NCBI GenBank assembly: GCA_903632075.3 | Contig: CAHIKZ030001197.1 | Location: forward strand, 682,001-746,000 | DNA: 64,000 bases | Origin: Acanthosepion pharaonis | Lineage: Eukaryota; Mollusca; Cephalopoda; Sepiida; Sepiidae | Direction of reading: 5' to 3' | Shown here: positions 34,378 to 47,006 of the stretch, piece by piece | Position numbering within the stretch: position 1 is the first letter of the stretch | Layout: every line of letters begins with the position of its first letter | Program-made: the position numbers and the translations under genes | The notes under the pieces: model-generated | What the model was told of the DNA's origin: nothing | The model's input: the letters and a program-made list of their open reading frames with translations, nothing else | Databases searched by the model: none

Positions 34378-34639
34378 CGACAGGCTGAAAGTTATACAAT
34401 GTTTCTGTTCTGCTCACAAGTGCGCAATATTAAAGCAAAAAAGAAAGAATTTGCTACAAAACTAAAAGTAACAAACGCTAAGTATTAGTATCCGAGATGC
34501 ATTTCACTTTACTGCCTGGGTATTTTGGAAATCCTTTAGTAAAAATCGTTAGCTACACAACAGAAAAATAAGCCTTTAGCATTTGGGGTATATTTTACGA
34601 TTAAGATGTATATTTTGTTTTTTATTTGAATTTCTGTTT

Positions 34640-35062
34640 ACCACTGCAAGCATTAGAAATAACTTTAAGTCAAAAGCCCGTCCTGGGTAAGACGATATAC
34701 TACGTCCGACAGTAAGGCCTCTGATCAAGAGACTTTGAGGAGCGTAGAACTCCCTCTTTATTGCTGGTGTTTCTAGGTCTACACTGGCCCGGAGTGGTGG
34801 CACCTGTTAGTGTCCCAACTATGGACAAATATATAAAACTCTAAACTGGGGGCAAAAATAGGTTTTAATATCAGCAATAATTTTTTTGAGAAAAAATTAT
34901 TACCAGCAATACATTATTACCAACAATACGAAAAAGGAAAAAAAAATCAATACATTTTTTGAAGAAAATAAATATTACCCGCAATAAAAATGTTGTCGGC
35001 ATTAAATAATCTATTTAGGTTGATATACCGTAAAACAAACCAAACCAGATCAGAAGCAAAAT
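34640..35062 (-). repeat. Minisatellite-bearing element, copy 3
   Basis: Full-length minus-strand copy. The 5' module is at 34990-35060 (ACGGTATATCAACC, AATGCCGACAACATTTTTAT). The internal ATTGCTGGTAAT units are at 34870-34985. The long 3' module is at 34675-34850, including GGGACACTAACAGGTGCCAC, CCACTCCGGGCCAGTGTAGA and CGTATATCGTCTTACCCAG. The 3' module is open in one frame over about 45 codons, comparable to the frames in copies 4 and 5. Confidence 0.8.
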
Positions 35063-35515
35063 ATACAATTCATCAGCACTTGCATTAGAAATAGGTTTCA
35101 AACAGAATCAAAAATAAAACTCAATCCGAAATTGTTAGAGCAGAAATAAATTTTAGTGGCAACAATACAAGCAACTCAATATTACTTGCAGTAAAATAGG
35201 TTTCAAACAGAGCAATCAAATACAGCCACAATTGTATAACAATTGTTGAATTAGACAAAAATTCCAAATGGTGGCAGCACTATAACACAACATTACTTAC
35301 CTTAGAAATAATTTCAATAGAGACACGAATAAAACAATGCATTTATTCACTCGAAAGTTCTGTTTTCCTGTAGACATGTGGGCTGTCATTGTGTTTCTTA
35401 CCAATTCCTTCCATTTTCACACCTGATGGGGTTGTTTCCTGAATAAGTTGCTACTGACATGAGTAGTTGCTACACTAAAATCTTTTACGTACAGAGGAGA
35501 AAAATTACAGATTTC
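35062..35515. other. Sequence between two element copies
   Basis: Contains a short direct repeat of AATAGGTTTCAAACAGA (about 35089-35105 and 35197-35213). No gene. Confidence 0.4.
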
Positions 35516-35795
35516 ACCTCGACCTGGGTAAGACGATAAACAACATCCGACAGTAAGGCCTCTGATAAGGTGATTTTGAGGAGCGTGGAAGCACCTTTTA
35601 ATTACTGGTGTTCCAAGGTCCACCCTCACTCGGGTGGTAGCACCTGTTAGGGTCCCAACTATGGGCAAATAGTTAGCCGGCCAAACTCAGATCAAAACAC
35701 TATAAAAGTGTAAAAAAGGTTTTAATAACAGCAATCTTGTCGGCATTCTATAACCCATTGAGGCTAATATGCCTTAAAACCAAACAAACACATTT
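35515..35795 (-). repeat. Minisatellite-bearing element, copy 4 (array lost)
   Basis: The 3' module (35520-35680) and the 5' module (35725-35795) are both clear, but the internal array is reduced to about one partial unit. This shows that the array is dispensable and varies between copies. Confidence 0.8.
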
Positions 35796-35995
35796 CACGG
35801 CTACTAAACATGCATCAACTAACCAAGGTAGAAACAAGGTTGATAGTGTAGGCGTTAAGCACTTTAATTTATATGTAGGTTGCTGTTGGATTTTGGGTTT
35901 TTTTTTCTTTCCCTGTTCGTAATTTCTTCTTGTCCAATATTTTAAGTCAGCAAATTTCTTTCGCTCACACCAATATTACGGTTTTTCTAGTAAAG

Positions 35996-37144
<1,149 letters not shown>

Positions 37145-37204
37145 GTATAACCTGGGATAACATCGGGGATCGAACGAGATTCATTGAGGGACCATATATA
37201 TCGT

Positions 37205-37805
37205 AAGCGATATATATGGATGATATGCTATAGGATTTGATGAATTTTTAATTTGACATTATTTCTCATGACTATTATTAAACGTCATTTTTAATGGATA
37301 GCAATAGATGAATAGACGTATTTCCTTTTTACCAGGGTAAATTATGTCTACCAGCTTGCGTATTCGATAGACTTATGGGAGAGAATGTGATCTACGGTAG
37401 GTTTCAAATCTGCATCTTCCTTTGTAAGATCTGGCGATTTCCCCTTTAATACGTTTCTCGAATACACGGGTTAATTGACGTAAATTAACAATCTTTAAAA
37501 AAGCAATCAGTTATTTTAATCAAACACGTCTATTATTAATGAAAAAAATCGACAACTGAACAAAGAACGCAAAATTTGGGATTTTATTTTAATTTTTTTA
37601 TCATCGAATAAATTCGCAAAATTCTATAGTCATCACGTCCTCTTGATTTTACGCCTGGGGATTTGTTATCCATAGGAGCGTGAAAAAAATCAATAAGCCA
37701 TATACAACCCTGCAACCTTAAAAGGAGAGCAGAAATCTGTGTGCTACAGACCCCGTCTCTGCAAAAATAGACAACATTGAAGTGATATAATTTTTCATAA
37801 TTAAA
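37205..37805. other. No recognisable gene
   Basis: AT-rich DNA without family resemblance. Confidence 0.45.
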
Positions 37806-37807
37806 CA

Positions 37808-38335
37808 GAATTTATGTTTTATTTTGTTTTAAGGCATATCAATTTCAATGAGTTATTTAATGTCGACAAGATTTGTAGGGTAGGTTCGTATGAATAGAAT
37901 ATGTATTCTTTGTAAGAAATTAGTTTGTAGATCAAGTTTCATTGACCTATTTTTGTAAAGAAGTTTTTTTTTTTTATTGAATGTCAAATATATTACGGGT
38001 ATTTTTTTTTTTTAAATGTATTCCTGATAATCTTTTCAAAAATCTATTACTGGTACTATTTTTTTCAAGGTAATATTTTATTTTTCAACAAGTTATTGCT
38101 GGTATTTTTACTACAAAAATCTATTTTTATACTTTCATAATGTTTTGAGCCCAGTTTTGGTGGGGGTAATTCTTTGCCCATAACTGGTACCCTAACAGGT
38201 GCTACCACTCCGAGTCAGGGTGGACTTAGGAACACCATCAATTAAGAAGTGGTCCCACGCTCCTAAAATCCCGATCGGAGGCCTTGCTGCAGCATGTAGT
38301 TTATCGTCATACCGAGGAGGAGAACAGATTTTATT
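37808..38335 (+). repeat. Minisatellite-bearing element, copy 5
   Basis: The 5' module (AAGGCATATCAATTTCAATG, TTAATGTCGACAAGA) is followed by an expanded and degenerate array to about 38130. The full 3' module is at 38150-38325 (TTTTGAGCCCAG, TTTGCCCATAACTGGTACCC, TAACAGGTGCTACCACTCCG, GTTTATCGTCATACCGAGG). A fragment of about 60 bases (about 37875-37955) appears to interrupt the array. Confidence 0.8.
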
Positions 38336-38780
38336 ATCGTTTTGTTATGTTTATTTTAGTTTAAACATACATAATAAATTAAAATGTGCAAATGCTATTT
38401 ATTTTCAAAGTTTTTCGCTAATATTTGATACACCATTTATATGCATTGTATGAAACGTAAATGATGACAGCATAACATGTTCCTAAATTCTTACTATTCA
38501 AGGCTTTCGTGACCGGAAATACATCGCGTTATCATCAGTTAATCTCTACTGGAAGGACAATCACATTGCATACACATAGAAAACAATGTCAGGAAATAGA
38601 CAAAAATAATACGCGGAGTAAGACAAGGATGCGTCTTATACAGCGAGACGATCCCTACGAAACTAGACGGTGCTGCAGGAGCATCTTCCAGACATGACAT
38701 TCTACTTGAAATTTAAAGAAATCTCAGTAACGAGTGTTTTGAATGTAGCAAGGACATTCACTGTTACGCTTTCTGGGCAG

Positions 38781-38803
38781 TATCTCTATCTATAAAAGGC
38801 AGG

Positions 38804-38839
<36 letters not shown>

Positions 38840-39391
38840 CGAATGCACGGCCGCGATTTTCGACGGATTTGCACCAAAATTTTAATGTAGTTTGCGGCTA
38901 TTTTCTACTGGCCAGCGTGAGAGCCAACAGCTGACTGACACGAATGTTAACTAGCATGCTAAATCGATAGCTGCATTCGTCACAAGTGGGTAAAATTTAA
39001 ATCTGTATGGCACTTTACTCCAATTGGCTCATTCGCTTGCTTAAACTCAACGTTGATTCTGATTCCGCAGAACTGGGTTGGGTGTGAAAAGTATTTGTTG
39101 TTAAAATTCTTTTTTCATTCGGTTTTTCCAGTTACGAGTCCTTTCCTTTGTATTCATTTTGTTTAGTTCTTTTTTCGTTACAGATTTAATGTTTAGAATA
39201 GAGCTTAGAAAAAATTCGCAGTGTGAGATAAGCAAGAAGTAAGGCATGTAGCAACATCAGCACGGCAAAGAGCACTCCTTTAAAGTCAAGGAAGGCAAAA
39301 ATTTTGTCAAGTGATAGCGATTGCTGTATGAGTCGTACGATTTTTGAATCAAGCACGGCCAACGCCGGGCCATGCCACTCGTATAGAGATA
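38781..39391 (+). mobile_element. Interspersed repeat with short inverted ends
   Basis: Begins TATCTCTATC, then TATAAAAGGCAGGA(TG)n and CGAATGCACGGCCGCGATTT, then TCGACGGATTTGCACC. It ends CAACGCCGGGCCATGCCACT, CGTATAGAGATA. The termini TATCTCTAT and ATAGAGATA are inverted. This layout, with a TG microsatellite close to one end, fits a nonautonomous transposon. A weak similarity of the interior (VATSARQRALL) to basic Helitron N termini is not enough to assign it. Confidence 0.6.
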
Positions 39392-39644
39392 ATAATAATT
39401 TCATTTGAATGTTTCTTGGTCAATTTCCCCAACTATCTATGTAGCACGTCGTATATAGCGCGTCGTCAGTTTAACCACTCTGCCTGTTACCTCAGTAGTT
39501 GCTGGGAGAGTTAAGTGTTTTCCCCCAACCCTAACCTCAACACGCACTTGCCGTAGAATACCACAGAACTGAGTGCGTTTTAAATATCTTCCCAATAAAA
39601 GATTTCTTACATTTTTACAGTTTGAAATAGTTTTAATATTTGTG

Positions 39645-40000
39645 AACATACACTAAAAAAGAAAAAAAATGTTTCGATTTTGTTCTTTTATTGTTATTCG
39701 AAGTTAAGAGGTTACAGACAAAAATAAAAAAAAATAATGCTATTTAAATTTAGTACTATACTTCAGCCTATTCCTATGCCATTCTATTTTAAACTATCAA
39801 TCTATCTAACTACAAGTATATGTCATCCTCTTCATATGATCCTCTATTGGAAACTATCACTCTATCCAATTAGGTCTGCTTCATCCATTTCTTTCCGATT
39901 TAATCACAGGACATACACTAAAAAGGAGAAAAAATGTTTCGAATTTTGTTCTTTTAGTGTTATTCGAATTGAAGAGATTACAGACAAAACATAAAAAGAA
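39645..40000. repeat. Repeat Z, copy 1, flanked by direct repeats
   Basis: Direct repeats of about 80 bases (39648-39728 and 39911-39998, both beginning ACATACACTAAAAA and holding GTTATTCGAA and TTACAGACAAAA) flank about 175 bases that recur at 42240-42405. The 175-base core contains two diverged halves around GGAAACTATCACTCTATCCA. Confidence 0.7.
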
Positions 40001-40429
40001 TGTGACTCGATGTTGCTAAATTCAATTTTGATATGGGTCATTTTTTAAAACGTTGTCAAGTTAAATATGTCTGTCATTTATTTCACTAATATTCCAATTA
40101 ATTTCCTTGCAGAAAGAGACAGAAAAGTGACTAGTGAGAACTAATTATTATCAAATTCAAATATTTGCGCGAGGCTTAATTAACTTCAAATGTTCATACT
40201 TGGATTTATGTCAAAGTTAAACCAGTTCTCAAACCCAGAGACTATAGACTTTCAGCCGAAATATATCATATACACCTTGGGAAATGTTCCAAAACGCCCA
40301 CTCCTAGATTACGATTCCATTGTTTCTCAGTTACCTTTAGAAGATGCGATGCGTAAATTTTCGCCATTTTATATTTTTAATTTCGTGCAAGCGCGTTGTT
40401 TGTTTTTGATTTTGTCGACTGAACAGTAT

Positions 40430-41015
40430 AGTAGGGTCAGTTGGGTACCGTCTTTGATAAAAAGAGTGCTATAACGCAATTCACTCAGCCAGAGATTTGG
40501 AAACGGTATGCAGTACTGCTTGGCATTCGCGCCGGAAGCTCCAAGTCAAACATTTCAGATGTCAATCGGAGGACAGTGCAGAGCATTCGGAAAAGTTGTA
40601 TGAGTCTAATAATGATTACAAAGGTGTTTGGGGTGATCACTGGTGATGGCGACATTATGTCTCTGTCAGACTCAACACGAAAGACTTCATTTAGTGTCTT
40701 GAGGAGGTAGTGCTACTCTGGGTCAAGAGGATGGCTGCTGGTAGATCCTATATATGGCAACAGGATTCTGCAACATGCCACACAAACAGGAGAATACAGT
40801 CATATCTGTCAGGTGTAAGGAGTGATGAGATTGCAGAAATTGTCTAACTCCCCAGACTTCACCCCCCTTAATTTGTGAGGCGCAGTTGAGCGAGAGACCA
40901 ATAAATCTGTAACACTAAAGGCAAGGATTATGGCAGCAATCAACGACATAAGAAAAGCTGCAGGAGATTCAGACGTCGTCGGGAGATCGTAGTTGAAGTC
41001 AATGGCGATTTTATT
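40430..41015 (+). mobile_element. Mariner DD34D-type element with internal deletion
   Basis: The N-terminal part (40441-40620) reads QPEIWKRYAVLLGIRAGSSK and RRTVQSIRK, an HTH region. It is joined at 40612-40640 to the catalytic part by the same junction as at 23621-23650. The latter part retains IWQQDSATCHTNRR (about 40757-40800) with the second catalytic aspartate, then SPDFTPL near 40850-40870, and a C-terminal RRRREIVVEVNGDFIE (about 40960-41010). Roughly the first third of the catalytic domain is missing. Frames shift at about 40620 and 40710. It is nonautonomous. Confidence 0.8.
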
Positions 41016-41019
41016 GAAT

Positions 41020-42235
41020 AAATTTAGTCATTAATATTTCAAGGTATTTTTGTGTCATATTAGTATATATATATATATGGGACGCAAGTGTTATTTTCAT
41101 TTCTACGTATTTTAGACGACAATTTATCCATTGCCCCGTGTATATATATATGATCATCTCGTGCACTCTGCGGAGCGTCCTTCACCTAATCTGCATCAGT
41201 AGAAGAACTTGCTATTAACATCCGGCCGCGAGATGTTAGAGAAAGCATTTAAATATCTTGAACAGTCGATGCTAGTTCGACTAAAAGCTGTTTTGCGGAT
41301 ACATGAAAAAACCAACAACTATATAAACAGCTGTTCATAATGCTTTAGTTTTTAGTGTGCGTGTGACTAGTGTGCGACTAGTTTTATACCAGTAGGTAGT
41401 GTTCTTGACTCTCAGTTCGTGGTGAGTGCATTAGATATTACTAAAGTAATATCGTCATGGACCAACCTAAGGGACATCCATAAAATATTTATAGATGTTT
41501 GATTCCAAGTTATAAAACAATATTCTGAAATTGTTACTTTCGATATATTATTGGATATATAGTTCCACAGAATGAAACACTGCTAGCATATGTATGACAG
41601 AGTATCTGTATGCACCAGTCCATTTAAGTGTAATTATATCTATCGGTTGAATATGCGGGTAGCGAAAAGGTTATTGGCGCGGAATATCGAATCAGCGTCT
41701 TTCGTACCCTACGCATTAATGCCCTCAGAAAAGCACGTATCTATCTTCTGGCAGCTGTCTTTTTGTTTTCTTTCCTAAATGACAGTACAGGCAGGACGCT
41801 CGTGAATCTCGTCTCGGAGAAGGAAAATTCCAAATTGAACGCCCCATTGCTTTGGAATTTTCGTTTGAAGAGCATATGGTAAAGCGTAAATGGTACAATA
41901 ATCCAACAGCACTCGCAGCTGCACCAGTACCAAATTCTTCGCGTATATTCCTTCTTTTCGACTGCACCAGCAACACCGAAAGGAGGATCATCATTTTACA
42001 GCTGGAGATATCGACGGTCCTAGCCCAGAATCTGCGCTACAACAGTGTCTCTCACTTTACCTCTATTGGTGTTTCTTCATAAACAATTTGTTTCCCTAAT
42101 TTGGCATCATAAGAGTGGTCATATCAAAGTGAATGCAATTTCAATAACGTAAGTAAACTTAGTTTGGTTTTGTACAAGTCGTTCTTTATATAAACCAATA
42201 CATATTCTGATTTCGGCGCGTAAAATTGTCCTTAT
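41020..42235. other. No recognisable gene
   Basis: Open frames at 41590-42082 show no family features. Short TA runs lie at about 41064-41080 and 41142-41152. Confidence 0.45.
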
Positions 42236-42239
42236 TTAT

Positions 42240-42405
42240 ATTTAATAGTATATCTCAGCCTGTTCCTATATCATTCTATTCTAAACTATCAATCTATTTA
42301 ACTACAATTATATGTCATCCTGTTCATATGTTCCTCTAATGAAAACTATCGCTCTATTCAACTAGGCTTGCTACATCTACATTTTTTTTCTGATTTAATC
42401 TCATT
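42240..42405 (+). repeat. Repeat Z, copy 2 (core only)
   Basis: Matches 39755-39905 over about 150 bases (CAGCCTRTTCCTATRYCATT, CTACAA-TATATGTCATCCT). It lacks the flanking direct repeats of copy 1. Confidence 0.75.
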
Positions 42406-42869
42406 TTTTAAACCCTGTATAGCTTTCTCAGGCCTGGTACGTAGTAAGTTTATCTTAATTCAATCTAAGGACAAATGTGACGAGACGTGTAAATAGGAAG
42501 TTTATCTTGTGCCAATTTCATTGGCTAGAAATCAGTATTTGAAATCCTGACTGTTATCTCGGCTGAAACACCAATCCGGCAAAAAATTACAAATTATTGG
42601 TCTGGAAAGAAAGTTTTGTTGATTGTTTTACTCTGATAGCTTTCAAGTTGATGTTAATCACATAACAGTAAATTATTTACTAAACTTATTTTTCGGTCTT
42701 TCCACTTATTTCTTCAGTAATATTCAATATTATATTGGATAATTATCGAATTCTTTTAACGTATAAATTGAAAATAGAGAAGACCAATTGGGGCACGACA
42801 TATTGTCTGCTTCTATTTGCCGAATTCCTTCAGGACATAGAAAGTTGTGGAGAGCCATGATCACCTATC

Positions 42870-43140
42870 CCTTGTTACCAACAATACATTTTTGGAAAAA
42901 CATTATTACCAACAATACATAATTACCGGCAGTACGTTTTTGAAAAAAATAATATTAACAGCAATACATGTTTTGAAAAAAAAATATTACCAGCAATAGA
43001 TTTTTGAAAAAAAAAAAGATTACCAGCAATACACTTAAAAAATGTTACCAGTAATACATTTAAAAAATTGCCAGCAATGAAAATCTTGTCGGCATCAAAT
43101 AACCCAGTGACGTTGATATACAGTAAAACAAACCAACCAC
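42870..43140 (-). repeat. Minisatellite-bearing element, copy 6 (3' module lost)
   Basis: The 5' module (43080-43135) and about seven array units with CCAGCAATA or ACCAACAATA (minus-strand TATTGCTGGTA) are present. The 3' module is absent; the array abuts unrelated DNA at about 42870. Confidence 0.75.
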
Positions 43141-43144
43141 TATC

Positions 43145-43690
43145 ACTTGTAGCCCTAAGTATTTTTATCCCTTTTTAAGACTCTACCTGCCATAAATTGC
43201 CATACGCTACCTTCTATCTTTTTTGCCCTCAATAAGGTCCTTTGAGGATTAAGTTCTCCAAGTCCTCCTTCCTCATTATGTGTCCAAGGAATTTCAGCCG
43301 ACTTTTCCTGATTCTGAGTATAAGTGTTCTTAATGTTGATATCTAAGATATCCTTTTTGTATACTGACTCCGCTCGTGGGATTCTCAGTATCCTTCTGTA
43401 GAACCACATTTCTGTTGCCTCCAGTTTTCTCATCATCTGTAATGTCCAACATTCTCTGTCTCATAAGAACTTGCTTATCACATAGCATTCCTGCACTCCT
43501 TTCTTTCTTGTTAACGAAAATTTTCCGTATTAACTTGACTTAGCTTTTGGAAGGCATATTTCTCTTCACAAATGCATTCCTGGATTTCGCTGTCGCATTT
43601 TCCATCCTTTGTTAAAACACTTCCCAGATACTTAAACTTCTGCATCTGCTTGATCTTTATATCTCTCCAAATGAAGAGAATGGTGGAATT
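43145..43690 (-). pseudogene. RTE-type LINE, thumb to C terminus
   Basis: On the minus strand: MQKFKYLGSVLTKDGKCDSE (about 43575-43650), then AFQKLSQV, then after a gap MMRKLEATEMWFYRRILRIP, KKDILDIN and LNPQRTLLRAKKIEGSVWQF to a TAA near 43150. This is the end of the LINE polyprotein, contiguous but frameshifted. It is directly adjacent to the minisatellite element at 42870-43140, which has the same orientation. Confidence 0.8.
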
Positions 43691-43694
43691 ATGA

Positions 43695-44095
43695 AGGAGG
43701 TTAGATAACGAATGACTCTTGACTAGAAGAGATCAAGATAGTTTTGTTCAGGGTACTACTCATACAGTAGTTTGTTTTCTGTTGTGGTACGATACACCTA
43801 ATTTACATAAGTGGAGTACCGACCATATAAATATGGGTTGGTACCGGGAAGACGGGAAATTAAGAAGAGATCGAATCGAGTGACTCGGCCCGACTGCGAT
43901 TTAGTCAACCCATTTCTGCAGGAACAGTCTTCCCAAGAATATACCAAAACTAACTGTAAATATTGTGTACCTTTTCCTTGTTTCAATACATTTTGTTTAC
44001 GTACATTTTGTGTTGTATTATTATTATTCCATGCTTATTCAAGTTTCAACATTTTCTTAGGCAGAAAACTGACATAGCGTACATTTAGAATACGG
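43695..44095. other. No recognisable gene
   Basis: Frames on both strands at 43798-44077 show no known family. Confidence 0.4.
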
Positions 44096-44099
44096 GAGA

Positions 44100-44245
44100 A
44101 ACGAGGGTGATTCGGTTCTGTGAAATTAGCATGACGTATTCTGGCAGTAAAGGCCTGAACTGGCGGAACTAAAGAATTGAGTTCATTTGAACGTTTGATC
44201 ACGGATATAGCAATAATGGTTCTATTGGCTTACCACTTTCTGTGG
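44100..44245 (+). repeat. Dispersed repeat Y, copy 2
   Basis: See 3680-3860. Shared blocks are GAGGGTGATTCGGTTC, CCTGAACTGGCGGAACTAAA and TCTGTGGGAAAGAG. Confidence 0.5.
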
Positions 44246-44282
44246 GAAAGAGTTTTTAGACTGGAAAAGAAGTCACCCCACC

Positions 44283-44372
44283 TTCAAAAAAAAAAAAAAG
44301 AGATAAAAATCCTGTCGGCATCAAATAATCCAGTGACGTTGATATACCGTAAAACAAACCAACCAAACCTAT
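44283..44372 (-). repeat. Minisatellite-bearing element, 5' fragment
   Basis: Only the 5' module remains (AATCCTGTCGGCATCAAAT and ATATACCGTAAAACAAACCA on the plus strand). It starts after a poly-A run at 44286-44300. Confidence 0.75.
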
Positions 44373-44399
44373 CACTTGTGGCACTAAGCATTTTTCTCC

Positions 44400-44815
44400 T
44401 TTTGGTAAGACTCTTCTTCTTCTTGTAACGGCATTCACCCGGGGTGGGTTGAGACGGCTCCAATATTGGAGTTTCATGGGAATTTGGAATTCCCAAGCGG
44501 TCCCCAACCCGCATGTTTAGCACATAAGATTCGATTATAGTGGTGAAGGTTTCGTGCAGGACCATCCACACTTTTTGAAGGGCCGATTACAGAGACCTGG
44601 TGCACTACGTGCCACAAGGTCCCGAAACGACCCTCCGCAGGTTTTGAATTCAGAGTTTTCCTTCTCCTAGACCAGTTTCCATCCAAGGCTATAGAATGCA
44701 GTCTGTCCTGCTATTTACCCATAGCTGGAGGGAGAAGAGGATTCACACCTTTCCCAAGGATTTTAGCACGTAAGTGAATGGAATGGATTCGAATTCCAGT
44801 CGAATTTTGGTAAGA
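44400..44815 (-). repeat. Full-length tRNA-derived SINE
   Basis: Minus-strand copy similar to 19894-20292 through most of its length. The head is near 44775-44810 (CGACTGGAATTCGAATCCAT), the core is CCAGCTATGGGTAAATAGCA (44713-44732), and the body includes GGTGAAGGTTTCGTGCAGGA in plus orientation. The far 3' part differs: it has CCAATATTGG and CACCCGGGGTGGG instead of the end seen at 20240-20292. The three minus-strand frames here are SINE by-products. Confidence 0.85.
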
Positions 44816-44905
44816 CTCTCCCTGCCATACATTGCCATACGCTGCCTTAAATCTTAATAAGGCTCGTGAGGGTTACGTTCTCCAAGCCTTTCTTCCTCAT
44901 TAAAG
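44815..44905 (-). pseudogene. Short LINE 3' coding fragment
   Basis: Closely resembles 43185-43280 (CTGCCATACATTGCCATACG, GAGGGTTACGTTCTCCAAGC), hence a second copy of the same LINE C-terminal segment, split from 43145 by about 1.1 kb that includes a SINE. Confidence 0.6.
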
Positions 44906-45033
44906 ATTTTGAATCCTACCAAGGCTAGGAAAAGAACAGTTTCAGCCCATTTTTGGCATAGTCCAACTCAGGTAAACATAAAAGTAGGCATAAGGAAGTA
45001 GGACCAATAGAATGAGTCAACCATTTCCCCAAT

Positions 45034-45237
45034 ATGGAAATTGATTATGCACATGACTACCTGCTGAAGTCTAGAGTCAAGTTGAGACTTTGTAGACATT
45101 TAAAGCACGGTGCTGCATTGAGATTGAAACTGTTCATCATGACTGGAGACTACAGAGGGGTTCAACGATGGTGTTCAAACTATGCTCGCTTTGTTTTTCA
45201 GATAATGAAACTTACAAGCCAATTATCCGCCCACTGA
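45034..45237 (+). other. Unrecognised 67-codon open frame
   Basis: Non-repetitive frame reading EIDYAHDYLLKSRVKLRLCR then HLKHGAALRLKLFIMTGDYR. The codon mix is balanced, without AT skew. No family is recognised and there are no splice or promoter signals that I trust. Confidence 0.2.
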
Positions 45238-45414
45238 GTTGTTAGAGGAGAGATCAGCTGTAAAGGACTCATTGTCTTGGTTTAAGCCTGTGCGTCCTTA
45301 AACAGTGATATCTGTCATATATAAATATATAATTTGTATTTATCAATTAATTTATCTACACAATTACCTATTTCATCCATATATCATTCTTATAACAGAA
45401 GTTCTCTTCCCCTT

Positions 45415-45510
45415 TCAGCTGATTGACATAGCATCAAGGAACAAACTGCTACATGAGTGTTTCCCTGAACAATACTATCTTGACTACTTCAAGTCCAAGG
45501 TCAATCATTA
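45415..45510 (+). other. Possible host exon
   Basis: A polypyrimidine tract and acceptor (TTCTCTTCCCCTTTCAG, ending 45417) precede a stretch that reads LIDIASRNKLLHECFPEQYY then LDYFKSK and ends at AAG followed by GTCAAT, a weak donor. Codon composition is more coding-like than the surroundings. It lies 180 bases after another balanced frame (45034-45237). I do not recognise the protein. It could equally be an undetected transposon fragment. Confidence 0.25.
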
Positions 45511-45639
45511 TCTGTCCTCCATCATAATTTCAACATTCTGTTCCGTACATCACATTACTCATTTTCTTACCCACCCATGTATTACCGTTTTAAACATGGC
45601 TGCCGAACATCAGTGTGCAAAATGAATAAATTAATACTA

Positions 45640-46325
45640 AAATCTTTTTAACACGTTGACTGCCAATGACGAAATCTGACTTCAAACGCCAGCTTTATAA
45701 TAGCTAAATTAAGCAATAATTACTTATTCAGATGCTTCAGTTATGTGTTAATATATTTTGCTCATAAATATTTGTTAGCAATATGATTGTTCATTCCTTT
45801 TTTAGACGCCAAGTACCAGGTTAAAAACAACGAAAAACTCGTAGTAGCATTGATGGCAAGACTACAAAAACTGTGTAGTGGGCAGTTTTTGATTTTGACG
45901 CTGACCATTTCGGAGGTTTTACTATCCATGTGTTAATACATTGGCAACTTAAATGGACAGCTATTGCTTGCATCCGAAGGTGCTAGAGATCGAATTTAGT
46001 TTGAGCTCATACTTGTTGCGTTCAGGGCACGTTATACTCTCGCACAAACATCATTATGGATTCATTCGTATTTCCCTATCACACATAAATAGATGCAAAC
46101 AAGCTTATTCATCAAGTATAATATAACGAAAGTTGAAAATGTGAACCGCATTATGGTAATCATATCTCTATAGAAGTAATGCCATTCAAATCTAGCGTGT
46201 AAATTATTGCTCCACATACTTATTTTATTGGTCAGTATCAACACATAAATTTCGGATCATTATTTAGCTAAGCACTATGTATCAAGCTACAGTCTTATTG
46301 ATCCACCCTTGTATTTATTATGCGT
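45640..46325. other. No recognisable gene
   Basis: AT-rich sequence. The minus-strand frame at 46062-46244 is unremarkable. Confidence 0.45.
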
Positions 46326-46330
46326 TTAAT

Positions 46331-46800
46331 GTGGCGTGCCTCTTCAAGGGATGAAAGATCATGGCTTCTCAAAACGTTCTGCTTTTTGTTGGTCTAAGTA
46401 TGATGCTTTACTATTCATCTTTGTTCTTGTTCTGTTCAGATGATATTTGATATGCTGTGTTATTTCAGAACATCGCTCTCCACATCTTCCTGCATTTTGG
46501 TGCTATAAATAAGACTATTGACTATTCCTCTTTGACCTTGTTCTGCTTTCCACTCACTTGATCTTTGATACACCGTGTTCCATATGGAAGCGGAAGATCA
46601 TGATTCTCCACAGTTTCCGTTCTTTTGTTGCTCAAAGTAAGACTATTTACTTCACATTATTGTCCTTGTTCTTCTATTCATTAACTTGATCTTTGGTGCG
46701 CCGTGTTCCTTCAGAAGGGGACAGATAGTGTCTCTCCAGAAATGACTGTTTTATGTAACGTAGAATTCTTTTCAATCCATCTTTGTCACCGCTATGCCAT
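46331..46800 (-). repeat. Tandem array of a LINE 3' coding end, about 120-bp period
   Basis: Four diverged head-to-tail units start near 46331, 46453, 46571 and 46697. Each has GTG-CCTT-like ends, ATCATG-TTCTCCACA and TTGTTGCT-TAAGTA blocks. On the minus strand the unit resembles the last 30 or so codons of the local LINE (LLRATKDRKLWRAMI type), as does the single unit at 49110-49245. The array therefore looks like an amplified LINE terminus. Confidence 0.65.
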
Positions 46801-47006
46801 CCATTCATAGAAACATTTTAGGTAGATTTATTTGCTACTTTCCGTTTTATTTCACTGTGTCTCGTGAGTATTATTTTTTTCAAAGTTTCTTTCATCATAA
46901 TGTATCATACAAATTTCAACTGCCTGCCGTCGTGCGTGTATATGAATGGTATTTATCTTCCAGCGGCCTCGTTGTTCACGCGTTGACGGACGTAGAGACA
47001 TCAAAC
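46800..47006. other. Spacer before pogo-like element
   Basis: Overlapping frames on both strands without family features. Confidence 0.4.

Noticed and set aside
39186..39404. Minus-strand L-rich frame as a membrane peptide
   Set aside because: It lies inside the 38781-39391 repeat and has no conservation evidence.
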